Origin: Pseudomonadota bacterium
GTDB lineage: Bacteria; Pseudomonadota; Alphaproteobacteria; Rhizobiales; Xanthobacteraceae
DNA length: 64,000 bases
Assembly: GCA_023422775.1 (NCBI GenBank)
Contig: JAFAGM010000059.1
Coordinates: 1 to 64,000, forward strand
Reading direction: 5' to 3'
This document shows positions 8,252 through 17,473 of the stretch, piece by piece; the stretch's first letter is position 1, and every line of letters begins with the position of its first letter. Under the pieces are notes generated by a model that worked only from the letters and a program-made list of their open reading frames with translations, did no database searches and was not told the origin of the DNA. The translations under genes and the position numbers were made by a program.

Positions 8252-11167
8252 ATGTCGCAACCTTCTCAACTCGTCTCGCTCGAAGCCAAAGCTGCTCCCT
8301 TTATCCAGTTGCGTATGGAATCGCCGACCTCGCCGGAGGGCGCGCTGCCGATGCAGGTGATTCGCCGCAACGGCACGGTGTCGAAATTCGACGCCAGCAA
8401 GATTTCGGTCGCGATGACCAAGGCGTTCCTCGCGGTCGAGGGCCACACCGCGGCGGCCTCGCGCCGGGTCCACGAGATCGTGGAGCAATTGACGGCTGAA
8501 GTCGTCGGTGCGCTGTCGCGCCGGATCAGCGAAGGCCGCACCTTTCACATCGAAGACGTGCAGGACCAGGTCGAACTGGCGCTGATGCGCAGCGAGCACC
8601 ACAAGGTGGCGCGCGCCTACGTGCTCTATCGCGAGGAACGGACCCGGCAGCGTGCCGAGCAGGAGGCCGCCAAATCGGCCAGACCGTCGTCGGGACCGAT
8701 GCTGCATGTGACGCTGGCGAACGGCACGAAGGTTCTGCTCGATACCGCGCGGCTCGTATCCATCGTCAATGAAGCCTGCGCCGGCCTCGAGGGCGTCGAG
8801 GCGGCGCCGGTGCTCGCGGAAACCCAGCGCAATCTATATGACGGCATCAGCGAGGACGAACTGGCGCTGGCGTCGGTGATGGCCGCGCGCACGCTGGTGG
8901 AGCTGGAGCCGAATTACGCCTATGTCAGCGCGCGGCTCCTGCTCGACAAGCTGCGTACCGAGGTGCTGTCGTTCGTGTTGGCGTCGCCGACCAGGGCCTC
9001 GCAGGCCGACATGGCCGTGCGGTACGCCGAATATTTTCCGGCCTATGTCAAGACCGGCATCAAGGCCGAACTGCTCGATCCCGATCTGGCGCGCTTCGAC
9101 CTGAAGAAACTCGCTGCGGCGCTGAAGCCGGAGCGCGATCTGGCGTTTCAATTCCTGGGCCTGCAAACGCTGTACGACCGCTACTTCCTGCATCAGGGCG
9201 GCAACCGCATCGAACTACCGCAGGCGTTCTTCATGCGGGTCGCGATGGGCCTTGCCTTGCGCGAGATCGACCGCGAGGCCCGGACGATCGAGTTCTACGA
9301 TCTGCTGTCCTCGTTCGATTTCATGGCGTCGACGCCGACGCTGTTCAATTCGGGAACGCTGCGGCCGCAACTGTCATCATGCTTCCTCACCACGATTGCC
9401 GACGATCTCGATGGCATCTTCAAGTCGGTCAAGGACAACGCGCTGCTGGCGAAATATTCCGGCGGGCTTGGCAACGACTGGACCCGCGTGCGCGGGCTCG
9501 GTGCCCACATCAAGGGCACCAACGGCGAAAGCCAGGGCGTGGTGCCGTTCCTGAAAGTTGCCAACGACACGGCGATTGCCGTCAACCAGGGCGGCAAGCG
9601 CAAGGGCGCGGTATGCGCCTATCTGGAGACCTGGCATATCGACATCGAGGAATTCCTCGATCTGCGCAAGAATACCGGCGACGACCGCCGCCGCACCCAC
9701 GACATGAACACCGCGAACTGGGTGCCTGATCTGTTCATGCAGCGCGTCGAGGCCGACGGCGAATGGACCTTGTTCTCGCCGGACGAAACGCCCGATCTGC
9801 ACGACCTCTACGGCCAGCCGTTCGCCGAGCGTTACGCGGCCTACGAAGCCAAGGCGGCGCGCGGCGAGATCCGCGTGTTCAAGCAGGTTCGCGCCACGGA
9901 TCTTTGGCGCAGGATGCTCACCATGCTGTTCGAGACCAGGCATCCCTGGATCACGTTCAAGGATCCCTGCAATCTTCGCTCGCCGCAGCGCCACGCCGGC
10001 GTCATTCATTCCTCGAATCTGTGCACCGAGATCACGCTCAACACGTCCGACGACGAGACCGCCGTCTGCAATCTCGGCTCGATCAACCTGCTCAATCATA
10101 TTCACGACGGCCGGCTGAACGATGCGCGGCTGAAACGCACCGTGACCATTGCGATGCGCATGCTCGACAACGTCATCGACATCAATTTCTACACGATCCC
10201 GGAAGCGCGCCGCTCGAACCTGCGGCACCGGCCGGTCGGCCTTGGCCTGATGGGATTCCAGGATGCGTTGCAGGCGATGCGGATCGCGATGGCTTCCGAT
10301 GCGGCGGTTGCTTTCGCCGACACCAGCATGGAGGCAATCTCGTATTACGCGATTTCGGCGTCGGTGGATCTTGCGGCCGAGCGTGGGCGCTATCCCTCGT
10401 TCGACGGCTCGCTGTGGAGCCGTGGCATCCTGCCGATCGATTCGATCGAACTTCTGGCGGATGCGCGCGGCGGCGTCACGATGGATCGCAGCACGACGCT
10501 CGATTGGGACGGGCTTCGCGAGCGCGTCAAGTCGGGTGGCATGCGCAACTCGAACGTGATGGCGATCGCGCCGACGGCGACGATATCGAACATCTGCGGC
10601 GTCGCGCAGTCGATCGAACCCGCCTACCAGAACCTCTACGTCAAATCCAACATGTCCGGCGACTTCACCGTCGTGAACGAGTTCCTGGTGCGTGACCTCA
10701 AGGCGCGTGGGCTGTGGGACGAGGTGATGGTCAACGACCTCAAATATTTCGACGGCAGCCTCGGTTCGATCGACCGCATTCCCGACGATCTCAAGGCCAT
10801 CTATGCGACCGCCTTCGAGATCGACAGCGCCTGGCTGATCGAGGCGGCCTCGCGGCGGCAAAAGTGGATCGACCAGTCGCAGTCGCTCAATCTCTATATC
10901 GCCAACCCCTCCGGCAAGAAGCTCGATTCGCTCTATCGCCTGGCATGGGCGCGGGGCCTCAAGACGACCTATTACCTGCGCTCGCGCAGCGCCACGCACG
11001 TCGAGAAGTCCACGCTGCGGGGCACCGACGGCAAGCTCAACAGTGTCGCGTCAGTGACGATGATGTCGCCAGCCCCCATCATCGTCGGGCCGGATGCCAC
11101 CGCGCCGGATCTGTCCGGCGCGGTGGCCTGCTCGATCGATAATCCCGAATGCGAAGCCTGCCAGTGA
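8252..11167 (+). CDS. nrdA: Ribonucleoside-diphosphate reductase, large catalytic subunit (class I)
   Basis: Reduces ribonucleotides to deoxyribonucleotides together with NrdB. At 971 residues it is longer than E. coli NrdA (about 760). An ATP-cone lies at about residues 34-127 (MQVIRRNGTVSKFDASKI) and the reductase N-domain at about 150-235. Catalytic residues are visible: C377 in SSCFL, N589-C591-E593 in SNLCTEI, C606 in AVCNLGSINL, and the C-terminal redox cysteines C967 and C970 in the tail ECEACQ. nrdB follows after 25 bases, so the two form an operon. A cobalamin riboswitch in the leader implies that a B12-dependent class II reductase exists elsewhere in the genome. Confidence 0.96.
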   Translation: MSQPSQLVSLEAKAAPFIQLRMESPTSPEGALPMQVIRRNGTVSKFDASKISVAMTKAFLAVEGHTAAASRRVHEIVEQLTAEVVGALSRRISEGRTFHIEDVQDQVELALMRSEHHKVARAYVLYREERTRQRAEQEAAKSARPSSGPMLHVTLANGTKVLLDTARLVSIVNEACAGLEGVEAAPVLAETQRNLYDGISEDELALASVMAARTLVELEPNYAYVSARLLLDKLRTEVLSFVLASPTRASQADMAVRYAEYFPAYVKTGIKAELLDPDLARFDLKKLAAALKPERDLAFQFLGLQTLYDRYFLHQGGNRIELPQAFFMRVAMGLALREIDREARTIEFYDLLSSFDFMASTPTLFNSGTLRPQLSSCFLTTIADDLDGIFKSVKDNALLAKYSGGLGNDWTRVRGLGAHIKGTNGESQGVVPFLKVANDTAIAVNQGGKRKGAVCAYLETWHIDIEEFLDLRKNTGDDRRRTHDMNTANWVPDLFMQRVEADGEWTLFSPDETPDLHDLYGQPFAERYAAYEAKAARGEIRVFKQVRATDLWRRMLTMLFETRHPWITFKDPCNLRSPQRHAGVIHSSNLCTEITLNTSDDETAVCNLGSINLLNHIHDGRLNDARLKRTVTIAMRMLDNVIDINFYTIPEARRSNLRHRPVGLGLMGFQDALQAMRIAMASDAAVAFADTSMEAISYYAISASVDLAAERGRYPSFDGSLWSRGILPIDSIELLADARGGVTMDRSTTLDWDGLRERVKSGGMRNSNVMAIAPTATISNICGVAQSIEPAYQNLYVKSNMSGDFTVVNEFLVRDLKARGLWDEVMVNDLKYFDGSLGSIDRIPDDLKAIYATAFEIDSAWLIEAASRRQKWIDQSQSLNLYIANPSGKKLDSLYRLAWARGLKTTYYLRSRSATHVEKSTLRGTDGKLNSVASVTMMSPAPIIVGPDATAPDLSGAVACSIDNPECEACQ

Positions 11168-11192
11168 GCAGCAGTAAGAAAAGGAAACGACA

Positions 11193-12323
11193 ATGCTCGA
11201 CTGGTCTGAACCGACGACTTCCCGACATCAGGCAGTTCCGCCACTCCCGACGCGACCAGTTGCCCGGGCTGATCAAACCGGCCTCGGCACCATCGATCGC
11301 CACGGCGGCCGGGTGTCGGTCGACGACAAGCGGATGATCAATTGCCGTGCTGACGTCAATCAATTGCTACCGCTGAAATACAAATGGGCGTGGGAGAAGT
11401 ACCTCGCCGGCTGCAACAATCACTGGATGCCGACGGAAGTCTCGATGCAGGCGGACATCGCCTTGTGGAAGTCGCGTGACGGCCTCACCGAGGACGAGCG
11501 CCGCGCCGTCAAGCGCAATCTCGGCTTCTTCGCGGCTTCCGAAAGCCTCGTCGCCAACAACATCGTGCTGGCGATCTACCGCCATCTCACCAACCCGGAA
11601 TGCCGGCAATATCTGCTGCGACAGTCCTTCGAGGAGGCGGTTCACACCCACACCTTCCAGTACATCGTCGAAAGCCTGGGGCTCGACGAGGGGGAACTGT
11701 TCAACATGTACCGCGAGGTGCCGTCCATCACCGACAAGGCGGCGTGGGCGCTGAAGCACACCCAGCATCTCGACGATCCCGACTTCAGGACCGGCACGCC
11801 GGAGGCCGACCAGGCGTTCCTGCGCGATCTCGTCGCGTTCTATGTCATCTTCGAGGGCATGTGGTTCTATACGGGATTCGCGCAGATCCTCTCGCTCGGC
11901 CGCCGCAACAAGATGGTCGGCATTGCCGAGCAGTATCAGTACATCCTGCGCGACGAATCGATTCACCTGAATTTCGGCATCGACGTCATCAACCAGATCA
12001 AGATCGAGAACTCGCATCTGTGGACCAAAGCATTCCAGGAGGAAGTCCGCGACATGGTCCGCGCCGCGGCCGATCTCGAAGCGGCCTATGGCCGGGACAC
12101 CATGCCGCGCGGCTTTCTCGGGTTGAACGCGGCGCTATGCGAGACCTACATGCACTTCATCGCCAACCGCCGCTGCGCGCAACTCGGGCTGGCGCGGGTG
12201 TTCGACGAAACTGAGAACCCGTTCCCCTGGATGTCGGAGGCGATGGACCTCAAGAAGGAGAAGAATTTTTTCGAAACGCGGGTGATCGAATATCAGAACG
12301 GCGGCGCGCTGAACTGGGAGTAG
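11193..12323 (+). CDS. nrdB: Ribonucleoside-diphosphate reductase, small subunit, class Ic-like (Phe at the radical site)
   Basis: A ferritin-like R2 subunit of 376 residues that holds the dimetal centre for the NrdA partner. Probable metal ligands are E82 (MPTEV), E148 and H151 (EEAVH), E221 (FEGMW), and E255 and H258 (DESIH). The residue aligned with E. coli radical Y122 is F155, in HTHTFQY; codon 11655-11657 is TTC. This Phe, together with Glu rather than Asp as first ligand, is what defines the chlamydial class Ic reductase, which uses a Mn/Fe centre and no tyrosyl radical. The function call is firm; metal use is inferred. Confidence 0.95.
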   Translation: MLDWSEPTTSRHQAVPPLPTRPVARADQTGLGTIDRHGGRVSVDDKRMINCRADVNQLLPLKYKWAWEKYLAGCNNHWMPTEVSMQADIALWKSRDGLTEDERRAVKRNLGFFAASESLVANNIVLAIYRHLTNPECRQYLLRQSFEEAVHTHTFQYIVESLGLDEGELFNMYREVPSITDKAAWALKHTQHLDDPDFRTGTPEADQAFLRDLVAFYVIFEGMWFYTGFAQILSLGRRNKMVGIAEQYQYILRDESIHLNFGIDVINQIKIENSHLWTKAFQEEVRDMVRAAADLEAAYGRDTMPRGFLGLNAALCETYMHFIANRRCAQLGLARVFDETENPFPWMSEAMDLKKEKNFFETRVIEYQNGGALNWE

Positions 12324-12504
12324 GGGTGTTCATGCAGCCACGGAAGCGTCGTCTCCGCCGCCGAGCGTATTCGTGCACGAGGCGTGGACGACGCAAATTC
12401 CGTGCGGCCCCGCGCAAAAACTTAAGATTTCTGCAAGGCTGGCCGGCCTATTGCTTTGGGGCGTGCGCCTTCGGACAGATGGCGCTCCGAGCAAGGAATC
12501 TCGC

Positions 12505-13728
12505 ATGGCCGCTTCGCCCTCCACCCTCGCAATTGCGCCGGCGCAGCCCGCGATTCCCGCGTGGCTGCTCCGGGTATGCTTTGCGCTTTGCGTGGTGAAC
12601 CTGACGCTTGGCGTGGTCGCGTATTCCTCGCACTGGTGGGTCTACGATTCAAACGGCCGCGGCATCCCCACCGATTTTATCAACGTCTGGGCTGCCGGGC
12701 GGCTGGTGTTGGATGGTCTGCCGGCACAGGCCTATGACTGGGACATCCAGAAGCAGGTCGAGGTCGCCAAGCTCGGTCAGGATTTCGTCGGCTACTTTGC
12801 CTGGCACTATCCCCCGCCGTTCCTGTTCGTGGCAGCCGTGCTGGCGCAGTTGCCCTATTCGGTCGGCTATCTCGGCTGGGTATTCGTCAGCCTCGTGCCC
12901 TATCTTGTCGTCATGCGCGCGATCGTCGGCCACAATCTCGGCTTTCTGCTCGCGCTCGCAGCGCCGATGGCATTCATCAATGCGCTGGTCGGACAGAACG
13001 GCTTTCTCACCGCGGCGCTGATCGGCGGCGTGCTTTACCTGATACCGGTTCGCCCGGTGCTCGCCGGCATCTGCCTTGGGCTGCTGACGTACAAGCCGCA
13101 ATACGGGCTGCTGTTTCCGATCGCGCTGATCGCAGCGGGACATTGGCGCGTGTTCATCAGCGCTGCCGTAACGGCGATCGCGATGTTCTTCGTTTCCTGG
13201 CTCGCCTTCGGCACCGAGAGCTGGCTGGCGTTCTTTCACTGGATGCCGAGATTCTCGCAAGCCTTCCTGACCGAGGGCAAGGCGACATGGTGGAAGCTGC
13301 AGAGCATCTTCTCGCTGGTGCGTTATTTCGGCGGCACCGAACAACTGGCCTGGGCGTTCCAGTGGGTGCTCACCGCCTCCGTGGCGGTGGTGCTGGCGCT
13401 GATGTGGCGAAGCCGCATGCCCTACACGTTGAAGGCTGCAGCGCTCGCCGCGGGGACATTGCTGACGACGCCGTATCTCTTCATGTACGACATGATGGTG
13501 CTCGTCATTGCCGTCGCTTTCCTGGTCCGAATCGGATTGAAGACCGGCTTTCGCGGCTACGAACTCCCGGCGCTTGGCGCCGCGCTCGTTCTCATCGGTT
13601 TCTACATATTCACGGCTACGCCGACGGGGCTCGGCGCCACGCTGATCGTCTCGGTCCTCATCCTCGCACGGGCCGGTTCATGGTGGCGGCGCGAGCCGGT
13701 GCCCGCCTTGGTTGCGGCCGGCGCTTAG
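12505..13728 (+). CDS. GT87/DUF2029-family integral membrane glycosyltransferase-like protein
   Basis: A 407-residue protein with about ten hydrophobic helices. The periplasmic-type acidic segment after helix 1 (IPTDFINVWAAGRLVLDGLPAQAYDW) and the FAWHYPPPFLF and YKPQYGLLFP motifs are typical of DUF2029/GT87. Members are polyprenyl-phosphate-mannose-dependent mannosyltransferases in actinobacteria; the acceptor here is unknown. ATG at 12505 follows AAGGA. An in-frame ATG at 12373 would add 44 residues that look non-coding. It stands alone after nrdB, 180 bases on. Confidence 0.8.
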   Translation: MAASPSTLAIAPAQPAIPAWLLRVCFALCVVNLTLGVVAYSSHWWVYDSNGRGIPTDFINVWAAGRLVLDGLPAQAYDWDIQKQVEVAKLGQDFVGYFAWHYPPPFLFVAAVLAQLPYSVGYLGWVFVSLVPYLVVMRAIVGHNLGFLLALAAPMAFINALVGQNGFLTAALIGGVLYLIPVRPVLAGICLGLLTYKPQYGLLFPIALIAAGHWRVFISAAVTAIAMFFVSWLAFGTESWLAFFHWMPRFSQAFLTEGKATWWKLQSIFSLVRYFGGTEQLAWAFQWVLTASVAVVLALMWRSRMPYTLKAAALAAGTLLTTPYLFMYDMMVLVIAVAFLVRIGLKTGFRGYELPALGAALVLIGFYIFTATPTGLGATLIVSVLILARAGSWWRREPVPALVAAGA

Positions 13729-13820
13729 GAAGCCCTCGGAACAGCCTGCTCACGCGGCCGCTTTATTCATCAAGCCTTCCCTTCATAAAACCATCTTGTC
13801 TTTCGGCGTGAATAGGTGTT

Positions 13821-13842
13821 CACTTCTTCAAAGCGAGAAGTG
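13821..13842. promoter_or_regulatory. Inverted repeat upstream of the TetR gene
   Basis: CACTTCT (13821-13827) and AGAAGTG (13836-13842) form a perfect inverted repeat with an 8-base spacer, about 86 bases before the TetR start. Size and place suit an autoregulatory operator. Confidence 0.35.
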
Positions 13843-13927
13843 TTCTTTTCGCTCAATACGTTGAAGTCGTGTGCGTTCTGCAGCCCTGTGAGGCCTGAGG
13901 GGCGCGCCAGGGGACGGAATACGCGCC

Positions 13928-14614
13928 ATGGTTTATCGGCGAACCCATCAGGTAGTAAAGCGGCTGGCGGCACGGCGCAGCGCCATTCTGGCGGCGGCGC
14001 GCGATGCTGCGGCCGATGGCGGCATGGCCGCGGTGCAGATTGCGCCGGTTTCGGTCCGCGCCAATGTCGCGGCCGGCACCGTCTATCGCTACTTTCCCTC
14101 CAAGGCCGACCTGATTTCCGAACTGATCGCCGATGTCTCGCGCGACGAACTGGCCGCGATCCGCCGCGCTGCGGATGCCGCACCCGGACCGTCCTCGGCG
14201 CTGGCCGCCGCAGTCACCACCGTTGCCGTGCACGTGCTGTCGCAGCGCAGGCTGGCCTGGGGCATCCTGGCCGAACCGGTCGATGTCGACGTCTCGGCTT
14301 CGCGACTCGCCAGCCGTCGCGAAATCTCCGGCGAGATCGCAGCCAGGATCGAAGCCGCGGTCCGCGCCGGGCATCTGCCGGCGCAGGATACCGCGCTCGC
14401 CGCCACCGCGCTGCTCGGTGCGCTCCACGAATCGCTGGTCGGCCCATTGGCGCCGGAGAATTTGGACGACCCCGCCCGGCTGCGTGACGCCGTGCAGACC
14501 GTCACGCTGCTGGCGCTGCGCGCTGTCGGCGTCATGGACGCTCGCGCCCGCGGCCTCGTGGTGCAGGCGGTGCTGCCGGCCGTGTTACCGGCGAAAGCGC
14601 TGGTAGGGGCGTAG
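13928..14614 (+). CDS. TetR/AcrR-family transcriptional regulator
   Basis: A 228-residue DNA-binding regulator. The N-terminal helix-turn-helix is clear around residues 18-65 (ILAAARDAAADGGMAAVQIAPVSVRANVAAGTVYRYFPSKADLISEL). The C-terminal ligand domain is Ala-rich and gives no hint of the effector. No divergent partner is present, so its targets may be elsewhere or may include the OsmC gene 80 bases downstream. An inverted repeat upstream could be its own operator. Confidence 0.88.
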   Translation: MVYRRTHQVVKRLAARRSAILAAARDAAADGGMAAVQIAPVSVRANVAAGTVYRYFPSKADLISELIADVSRDELAAIRRAADAAPGPSSALAAAVTTVAVHVLSQRRLAWGILAEPVDVDVSASRLASRREISGEIAARIEAAVRAGHLPAQDTALAATALLGALHESLVGPLAPENLDDPARLRDAVQTVTLLALRAVGVMDARARGLVVQAVLPAVLPAKALVGA

Positions 14615-14694
14615 GAAACGCGACACGTCTTCGCCGCAACCAAATGTCATGCTGCCGCTTTATCAACGGTCCAACCCGTGAGGAGGAGCATGCG

Positions 14695-15120
14695 ATGACG
14701 ACGACATCAGGATCCGCCAAGTGGCAGGGCGGCATCAAGGACGGCAAGGGCGCGATCTCGACCAGGAGCGGCGCGCTCAACGATTACCCCTATGGCTTCT
14801 CCAGCCGCTTCGAAGGCAAGCCCGGCTCCAATCCGGAGGAACTGATCGGCGCGGCGCACGCCGCCTGTTTCACCATGGCATTGTCGCTGATTCTCGGCGA
14901 AGCCAAGCTCACCGCCGAACACATGGAGACCAGGGCCGACGTCACGCTGGAAAAGCAGGGTGACGGCTTTGCCATCACGTCGGTGCATCTGACGTTGAAT
15001 GCGAAAATCCCCGGCGCTGATGATGCGAAATTCCAGGAATTGGCAGGCAAGGCCAAGGCCGGCTGCCCGGTGTCGAAGCTTCTGAATACGAAGATCACGC
15101 TCGACGCGACGCTACAGTAG
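14695..15120 (+). CDS. OsmC-family peroxiredoxin
   Basis: A small cytoplasmic thiol peroxidase of 141 residues, matching the OsmC subfamily. The two catalytic cysteines are visible in AAHAACFTMALS (about residue 60) and KAGCPVSKLL (about residue 124), with the flanking SNPEELIGAA motif. ATG at 14695 follows a strong GAGGAGGAG; the earlier in-frame ATG at 14644 lacks one. It probably detoxifies organic hydroperoxides. It faces pyk convergently, with a palindromic repeat between. Confidence 0.92.
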   Translation: MTTTSGSAKWQGGIKDGKGAISTRSGALNDYPYGFSSRFEGKPGSNPEELIGAAHAACFTMALSLILGEAKLTAEHMETRADVTLEKQGDGFAITSVHLTLNAKIPGADDAKFQELAGKAKAGCPVSKLLNTKITLDATLQ

Positions 15121-15128
15121 TTGCTGTT

Positions 15129-15207
15129 GTCATTCCGGGGCGCGCTTGAGCGCGAACCCGGAATCTCGAGATTCCGGGTTCGATGCTTTGCATCGCCCCG
15201 GAATGAC
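15129..15207. repeat. Palindromic intergenic repeat (GTCATTCCGGGGCG family), possible bidirectional terminator
   Basis: The ends GTCATTCCGGGGCG and CGCCCCGGAATGAC are inverted copies, and inner arms (CCCGGAATCT/AGATTCCGGG) add a second hairpin. A shorter relative lies at 17798-17837. It fills the gap between the convergent OsmC and pyk genes, so it may end both transcripts. Confidence 0.85.
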
Positions 15208-15216
15208 TGCACCGCG

Positions 15217-16653
15217 TCACATCTCCGCGTCGCTGCTGGAGCCGACGGAAGCGATGCGCACCATGTTGGTGGTGCCGGGGATGCCGAGCGGCACGCCGGC
15301 GACGATGATCACGCGCTGGCCCGCCTTGGCAAAGCCGTCGCGGAACGCGATCGAGCCGGCACGATCGACCATGTCGTCTTGGTCGTGGGCATCTTCCGCG
15401 ACCACGCAATGTACGCCCCACACGACAGACAATTTGCGTCCCGTGGCCATGTTCGGCGTGATCGCGACCACCGGCAGCTTCGGCCGCTCGCGCGCGACGC
15501 GGATGGCGGTGGAGCCAGACGATGTCCAGCAGATGATGGCCGCCAATTCCAGCGTCTCGGCGATCTGCCGCGCAGCGTCCGCGATCGCGTCGCCGACCGT
15601 GTTCTCCGGTTCGGGCCGCTGCGCCGTCAGCACCGAGCGGTAGGTCGGATCGCGCTCCACTTCCTCGCCGATGCGATTCATGGTGGATACCGCCTCGACC
15701 GGGAATTTGCCGGCGGCGGACTCCACCGACAGCATGATGGCATCGGCGCCTTCATAGACGGCGGTGGCGACGTCGGAGACTTCGGCACGGGTCGGCACCG
15801 GTGCCTGGATCATCGATTCCAGCATCTGCGTTGCGACCACCACGGGCTTGCCGGCGCGACGCGCCATGCGCGTCATCTGCTTCTGCAGGCTCGGCACCCG
15901 CTCCAGCGGCAGTTCGACGCCGAGATCGCCGCGCGCAACCATCAGGGCGTCGGAAGCGTCGATGATTTCGGCAAGGCGATCGATTGCCTGCGGCTTTTCG
16001 ATCTTGGCCATCACGGCAGCGCGGCCACGGATCATCCGCTTGGCTTCGATGACGTCCTCGGCGCGTAGCACGAAGGAAAGCGCGACCCAGTCGACCCCCG
16101 TGACGAGGGCCGCTTCGAGGTCGGCGCGGTCCTTGGGCGTCATCGCCGACACCGGCAAATCGGTATCGGGCAGGCTGACGCCCTTGCGGTCCGACATCCT
16201 GCCGCCGATCACCACCCGCGTCACCGCGCGTTCCGGCGAGGTTTCCTCGGCGATCAGGCGCACCTTGCCGTCGTCGAGCAGCAGCGCATGGCCGGGGCGA
16301 AGGGCGGCGAGGATTTCCGGATGCGGAAGCTGCACGCGGCTGTTGTCGCCCGGCGCCTTGTCGGAATCGAGCACGAAACTCTGGCCGTTCTTGAGCTGGG
16401 TCGAGCCCTCGGCGAAGGCGCCGAGTCGCAGCTTCGGTCCCTGCAGGTCGACCAGGATGCCGATCGGCCGGCCGTAACTCGACTCGACATTGCGGATGGT
16501 CTGCACCAGCTCGCGCATCTTGTCGTGCGGGGTGTGGCTCATGTTGATACGGAACACGTCCGCACCGGCCTCGAACAGCTTCCGGATCATCGCGCTGTCT
16601 GACGATGCCGGTCCGAGCGTTGCGAGAATCTTGATACGACGAAGCCGCCTCAT
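15217..16653 (-). CDS. pyk: Pyruvate kinase
   Basis: Converts phosphoenolpyruvate and ADP to pyruvate and ATP. It has 478 residues, the usual length. Visible are KILATLGPASSD at the N-terminus, DVFRINMSHTPHD, the active-site region VMAKIEKPQAI followed by DALMVARGDLGVELP, and the C-terminal allosteric domain (IICWTSSGSTAIRVARERP). The ATG at 16653 overlaps the stop of the upstream DUF1036 gene by four bases (ATGA), so the two are coupled. The long upstream extension of this frame to 16926 is inside the DUF1036 gene and was left out. Confidence 0.97.
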   Translation of the reverse strand: MRRLRRIKILATLGPASSDSAMIRKLFEAGADVFRINMSHTPHDKMRELVQTIRNVESSYGRPIGILVDLQGPKLRLGAFAEGSTQLKNGQSFVLDSDKAPGDNSRVQLPHPEILAALRPGHALLLDDGKVRLIAEETSPERAVTRVVIGGRMSDRKGVSLPDTDLPVSAMTPKDRADLEAALVTGVDWVALSFVLRAEDVIEAKRMIRGRAAVMAKIEKPQAIDRLAEIIDASDALMVARGDLGVELPLERVPSLQKQMTRMARRAGKPVVVATQMLESMIQAPVPTRAEVSDVATAVYEGADAIMLSVESAAGKFPVEAVSTMNRIGEEVERDPTYRSVLTAQRPEPENTVGDAIADAARQIAETLELAAIICWTSSGSTAIRVARERPKLPVVAITPNMATGRKLSVVWGVHCVVAEDAHDQDDMVDRAGSIAFRDGFAKAGQRVIIVAGVPLGIPGTTNMVRIASVGSSSDAEM

Positions 16654-17219
16654 TGCTTGGGCGCCGGGGCTGGCGGCGGCGGCAGACCCGGTGCGCCCAG
16701 GCCGGGCACGCCGCCCGGACCGCCCGGTCCCACCGTTCCCGGAATTCCCGGCACGCGCTGTGCGGGCTGCTCGTTGGCTTCGGTCAGTTGCACGGTCCAT
16801 GCTCGCTGTTCGCCGGTGTCGACCTCGAAAAAGCCGGTGCGGTCGTAACCGCGTGCCAGGCAATTCTCGGTGCCCTTGATGGTGAATTCCTTGTCGCGCG
16901 AACACATGAAGGCCTGTCCGGACCATTCGCCGCCGCGGTCATAGTCAAGCGCATAGATGTAATAGAAGCGGGCGATCAGGGTTCCGCGCAGCAGCGTCTC
17001 GCAACTGCGCGAGGATACGTTCCACCAGCCCTCGGTGGTCCAGCCCTCGGCGTCCTTGTAGCCAAGCGCGATGCCGACCCGGCTGGAAGTGTTGTTGCAA
17101 AGCCGGAAGTCAGCCGCCGCCGGACTGCTCCATGCGCAGGTCACCGCCAGCGCGAACATCGCCATCAGGCCGGCCGTCCTGCGAGCGGTCAGGAAGCGGA
17201 AAGAATCTTTTGCAGTCAT
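16650..17219 (-). CDS. DUF1036 secreted protein with Pro/Gly-rich tail
   Basis: A 189-residue protein with a signal peptide (about residues 12-36, ending SSPAAADF). The DUF1036 domain follows, with its cysteines: DFRLCNNTSSRVGIALGYKD, GWWNVSSRSCETLL, AFMCSRDKEFTI and ENCLARGYDRTGFFEVD. The last 40 residues are Pro/Gly-rich and probably disordered. Function is unknown in the family. Translational coupling to pyk (ATGA) recurs in alphaproteobacteria, but the reason is not evident. Probably periplasmic. Confidence 0.85.
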   Translation of the reverse strand: MTAKDSFRFLTARRTAGLMAMFALAVTCAWSSPAAADFRLCNNTSSRVGIALGYKDAEGWTTEGWWNVSSRSCETLLRGTLIARFYYIYALDYDRGGEWSGQAFMCSRDKEFTIKGTENCLARGYDRTGFFEVDTGEQRAWTVQLTEANEQPAQRVPGIPGTVGPGGPGGVPGLGAPGLPPPPAPAPKQ

Positions 17220-17404
17220 GCAGGCAAGCTACATCAAATGATTGACGATTTCGCGTGGCCCGGCCGGACCTGTCAACGGCAGCAAGCGCCTTTCCCGCGC
17301 CATGGGAAGCCAGAATACCGTCCGGGATGCCGTCTTTTGCGCGCAGATATGGCAAAATCTGTGACAATTCCCATCTGTTGTCGGTAAACTCGGATTCATG
17401 TTTT

Positions 17405-17452
17405 GAGCACGATCTTTCGGAAAATCGGTGTCTGCTTCACCGGATCGTGCTC
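17405..17452. repeat. Short palindromic repeat (GAGCACGATC/GATCGTGCTC)
   Basis: Ten-base arms GAGCACGATC (17405-17414) and GATCGTGCTC (17443-17452) flank a loop that contains TTTCGGAAAATCGG. It resembles the short intergenic palindromes scattered in Bradyrhizobium and Rhodopseudomonas genomes. It ends about 20 bases before the DUF1244 gene. Confidence 0.75.
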
Positions 17453-17473
17453 GCCAACGCGGGACCCTCGGCC

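Noticed and set aside
9377..10999. 540-codon minus-strand frame inside nrdA
   Set aside because: Antisense to a gene with all catalytic residues visible; composition typical of a shadow frame.
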